DNA from: Calliopum simillimum
Lineage: Eukaryota > Arthropoda > Insecta > Diptera > Lauxaniidae
DNA length: 64,000 nt
Reading direction: 5' to 3'
Assembly: GCA_951812925.1 (NCBI GenBank)
Contig: OX638368.1
Span: 17,857,187-17,921,186 of the forward strand
The notes beneath the pieces are model-generated. The model had not been told where the DNA came from. It saw only the letters and a program-made list of their open reading frames with translations, and did not search any database. A program made the position numbers and the translations under genes. The first letter of the stretch is position 1, and the number at the start of each line of letters is the position of its first letter. Of this stretch, positions 62,937 to 64,000 are shown piece by piece.

Positions 62937-64000
62937 CTTTAGGTTTTTGGGAGCGAGAATAAAACAAAAGTTAAAACTGTTAGTACATCATTTCATAAAT
63001 TGTTTCGAAATTACTTAAAGTTGGCGAAGTGGGGAAATCGAAAATTGGTAAAGACTTCGGAGTTATTTTTATTTTAAAAGATACCCCACTGCACTAACTT
63101 TTTGTTTTTTTATATCAAAAATAACTGTCAGTTTTGTTTTTATTTGTATTTATTTTATGCAAAGCAACAATCGCAACTGTTGTAGTTACATGACAGAACT
63201 TTGTACGCAAGTATGCCTCAAGATTAGGAGAGCCTACTGATGTTAGAGATCTTTGGAGAAGGTCTTAAGATCTCGATGTCGAAGATCTTATCTTTCACTA
63301 ACTAAAACGATGAAAAGTTTTGGTCAAATGTTGGACACTTGCGTTGACACTGATGTCATAGTCCGGATACATAGGGTACTTAAATGAAAGTACATGATAC
63401 ATTCATTTTTTCATGATTTACTACTGTATATTTTTTCCACTTTTATTCAAAACTTGACTAAATGTGCTATTAATTTGTCCACTGATGTAAGAGATTTTTG
63501 AAGAATTTCTTAAGATTTTGATATCGAAGAGCTTGTCTTCTATTATCTTTGTAAATGTTCAGCTCGTTATTCGACCCTATTCAAATGATTCCGAAAGTCA
63601 TCTCGGAAGAATGTCAGACAAATGTTGGACAAATCTTTGAAAAGTACTTTGATGCAAGTACATGATACATCTATTTTTTATTCAAAAATTGTCTTAATGT
63701 GTTATTAATTTGTCCATCTTTCTTATGATTTTTTCACATGTGCTATTTATATGTCCACGGACAAATGTGAATAAATCAAGAAGGTGGAAAAACCAACCAG
63801 TTCATAAAACGGTGAGAAATTTTGCACAATTGGTGGACAAATACTTAGAAAACCCTCTATTGGTTCGCTGAACAATGACGAAATAAAGTCAAGGGTTGAC
63901 AGTGAATACAATAATTCAGATATACAGGATAGGGAAAAAGTAATAATGTGAATGTGCCAAAATTTTTGCAAATGGCATAAAATATCATTGTGCTATGACG
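62937..64000. other. pyd intron at the right edge, with a diverged tandem repeat
   Basis: Two diverged units of about 250 bp (63230-63480 and 63480-63740) share 'ctgatgt(t/a)agagat(c/t)t(t/-)tg-agaa...cttaagat-t-gat(g/a)tcgaaga' and 'gtacatgatacat-cta-tttttt...taatttgtcca'. No gene is seen. The guanylate-kinase-side exons should follow beyond 64000. Confidence 0.5.

Overview
This window is eukaryotic, AT-rich and gene-sparse. It looks like genomic DNA of a brachyceran fly, probably a tephritid-like species with a transposon-swollen genome; the family is an inference. Evidence: split genes with canonical GT/AG introns, a polychaetoid-type ZO-1 gene with fly-style low-complexity exons, a Kazal/vasotab-like secreted peptide, DINE-1/Helitron-like 3' ends, and mariner, hAT, P-like and PIF/Harbinger relics.

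Layout. 1-13.9 kb is almost all mobile DNA: foldback elements, a Helitron-like minisatellite, a hAT MITE with a perfect 8-bp target duplication, a 660-codon THAP/P-element-like transposase (minus), a Harbinger-type non-autonomous element, and a three-exon PIF/Harbinger transposase with an intact DDE triad (minus). 14.5-16.2 kb is a seven-exon saccharopine-dehydrogenase-like oxidoreductase (plus). 17.4-19.7 kb is the iron-sulfur scaffold gene IscU (plus), whose intron holds a decayed second copy of its own first exon. 20-34 kb is nested repeats, interrupted by a Kazal peptide gene (24.4-24.7 kb, minus) and a non-LTR RNase H tail (32.8-33.3 kb). 35.1-37.7 kb is a complete seven-exon ARMH3 (C10orf76) orthologue (plus). 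38-41.7 kb is a palindromic element split by a 5'-truncated RTE-like retrotransposon with a 14-bp target duplication. From 42.98 kb to the right edge the window holds the 3' two thirds of polychaetoid (pyd, ZO-1; minus): eight exons in phase, ending in the ZU5 domain. Its PDZ/SH3/GUK exons lie beyond the right edge.

The genes are unrelated housekeeping or developmental genes and show no functional cluster. The most unusual signal is structural. Several large AT-rich elements each carry their own 12-17-bp GC-containing motif repeated 4-12 times. The five motifs differ, but all can be written around a core TGYCRYG. Two of these elements are long palindromes, and one fills a pyd intron. A sixth element beside the THAP transposase repeats an unrelated motif. 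They may be one class of non-autonomous transposon with subterminal protein-binding sites; this is a hypothesis.

Exon boundaries were set by hand from splice signals, reading phase and recalled family similarity; no alignment or search was run.
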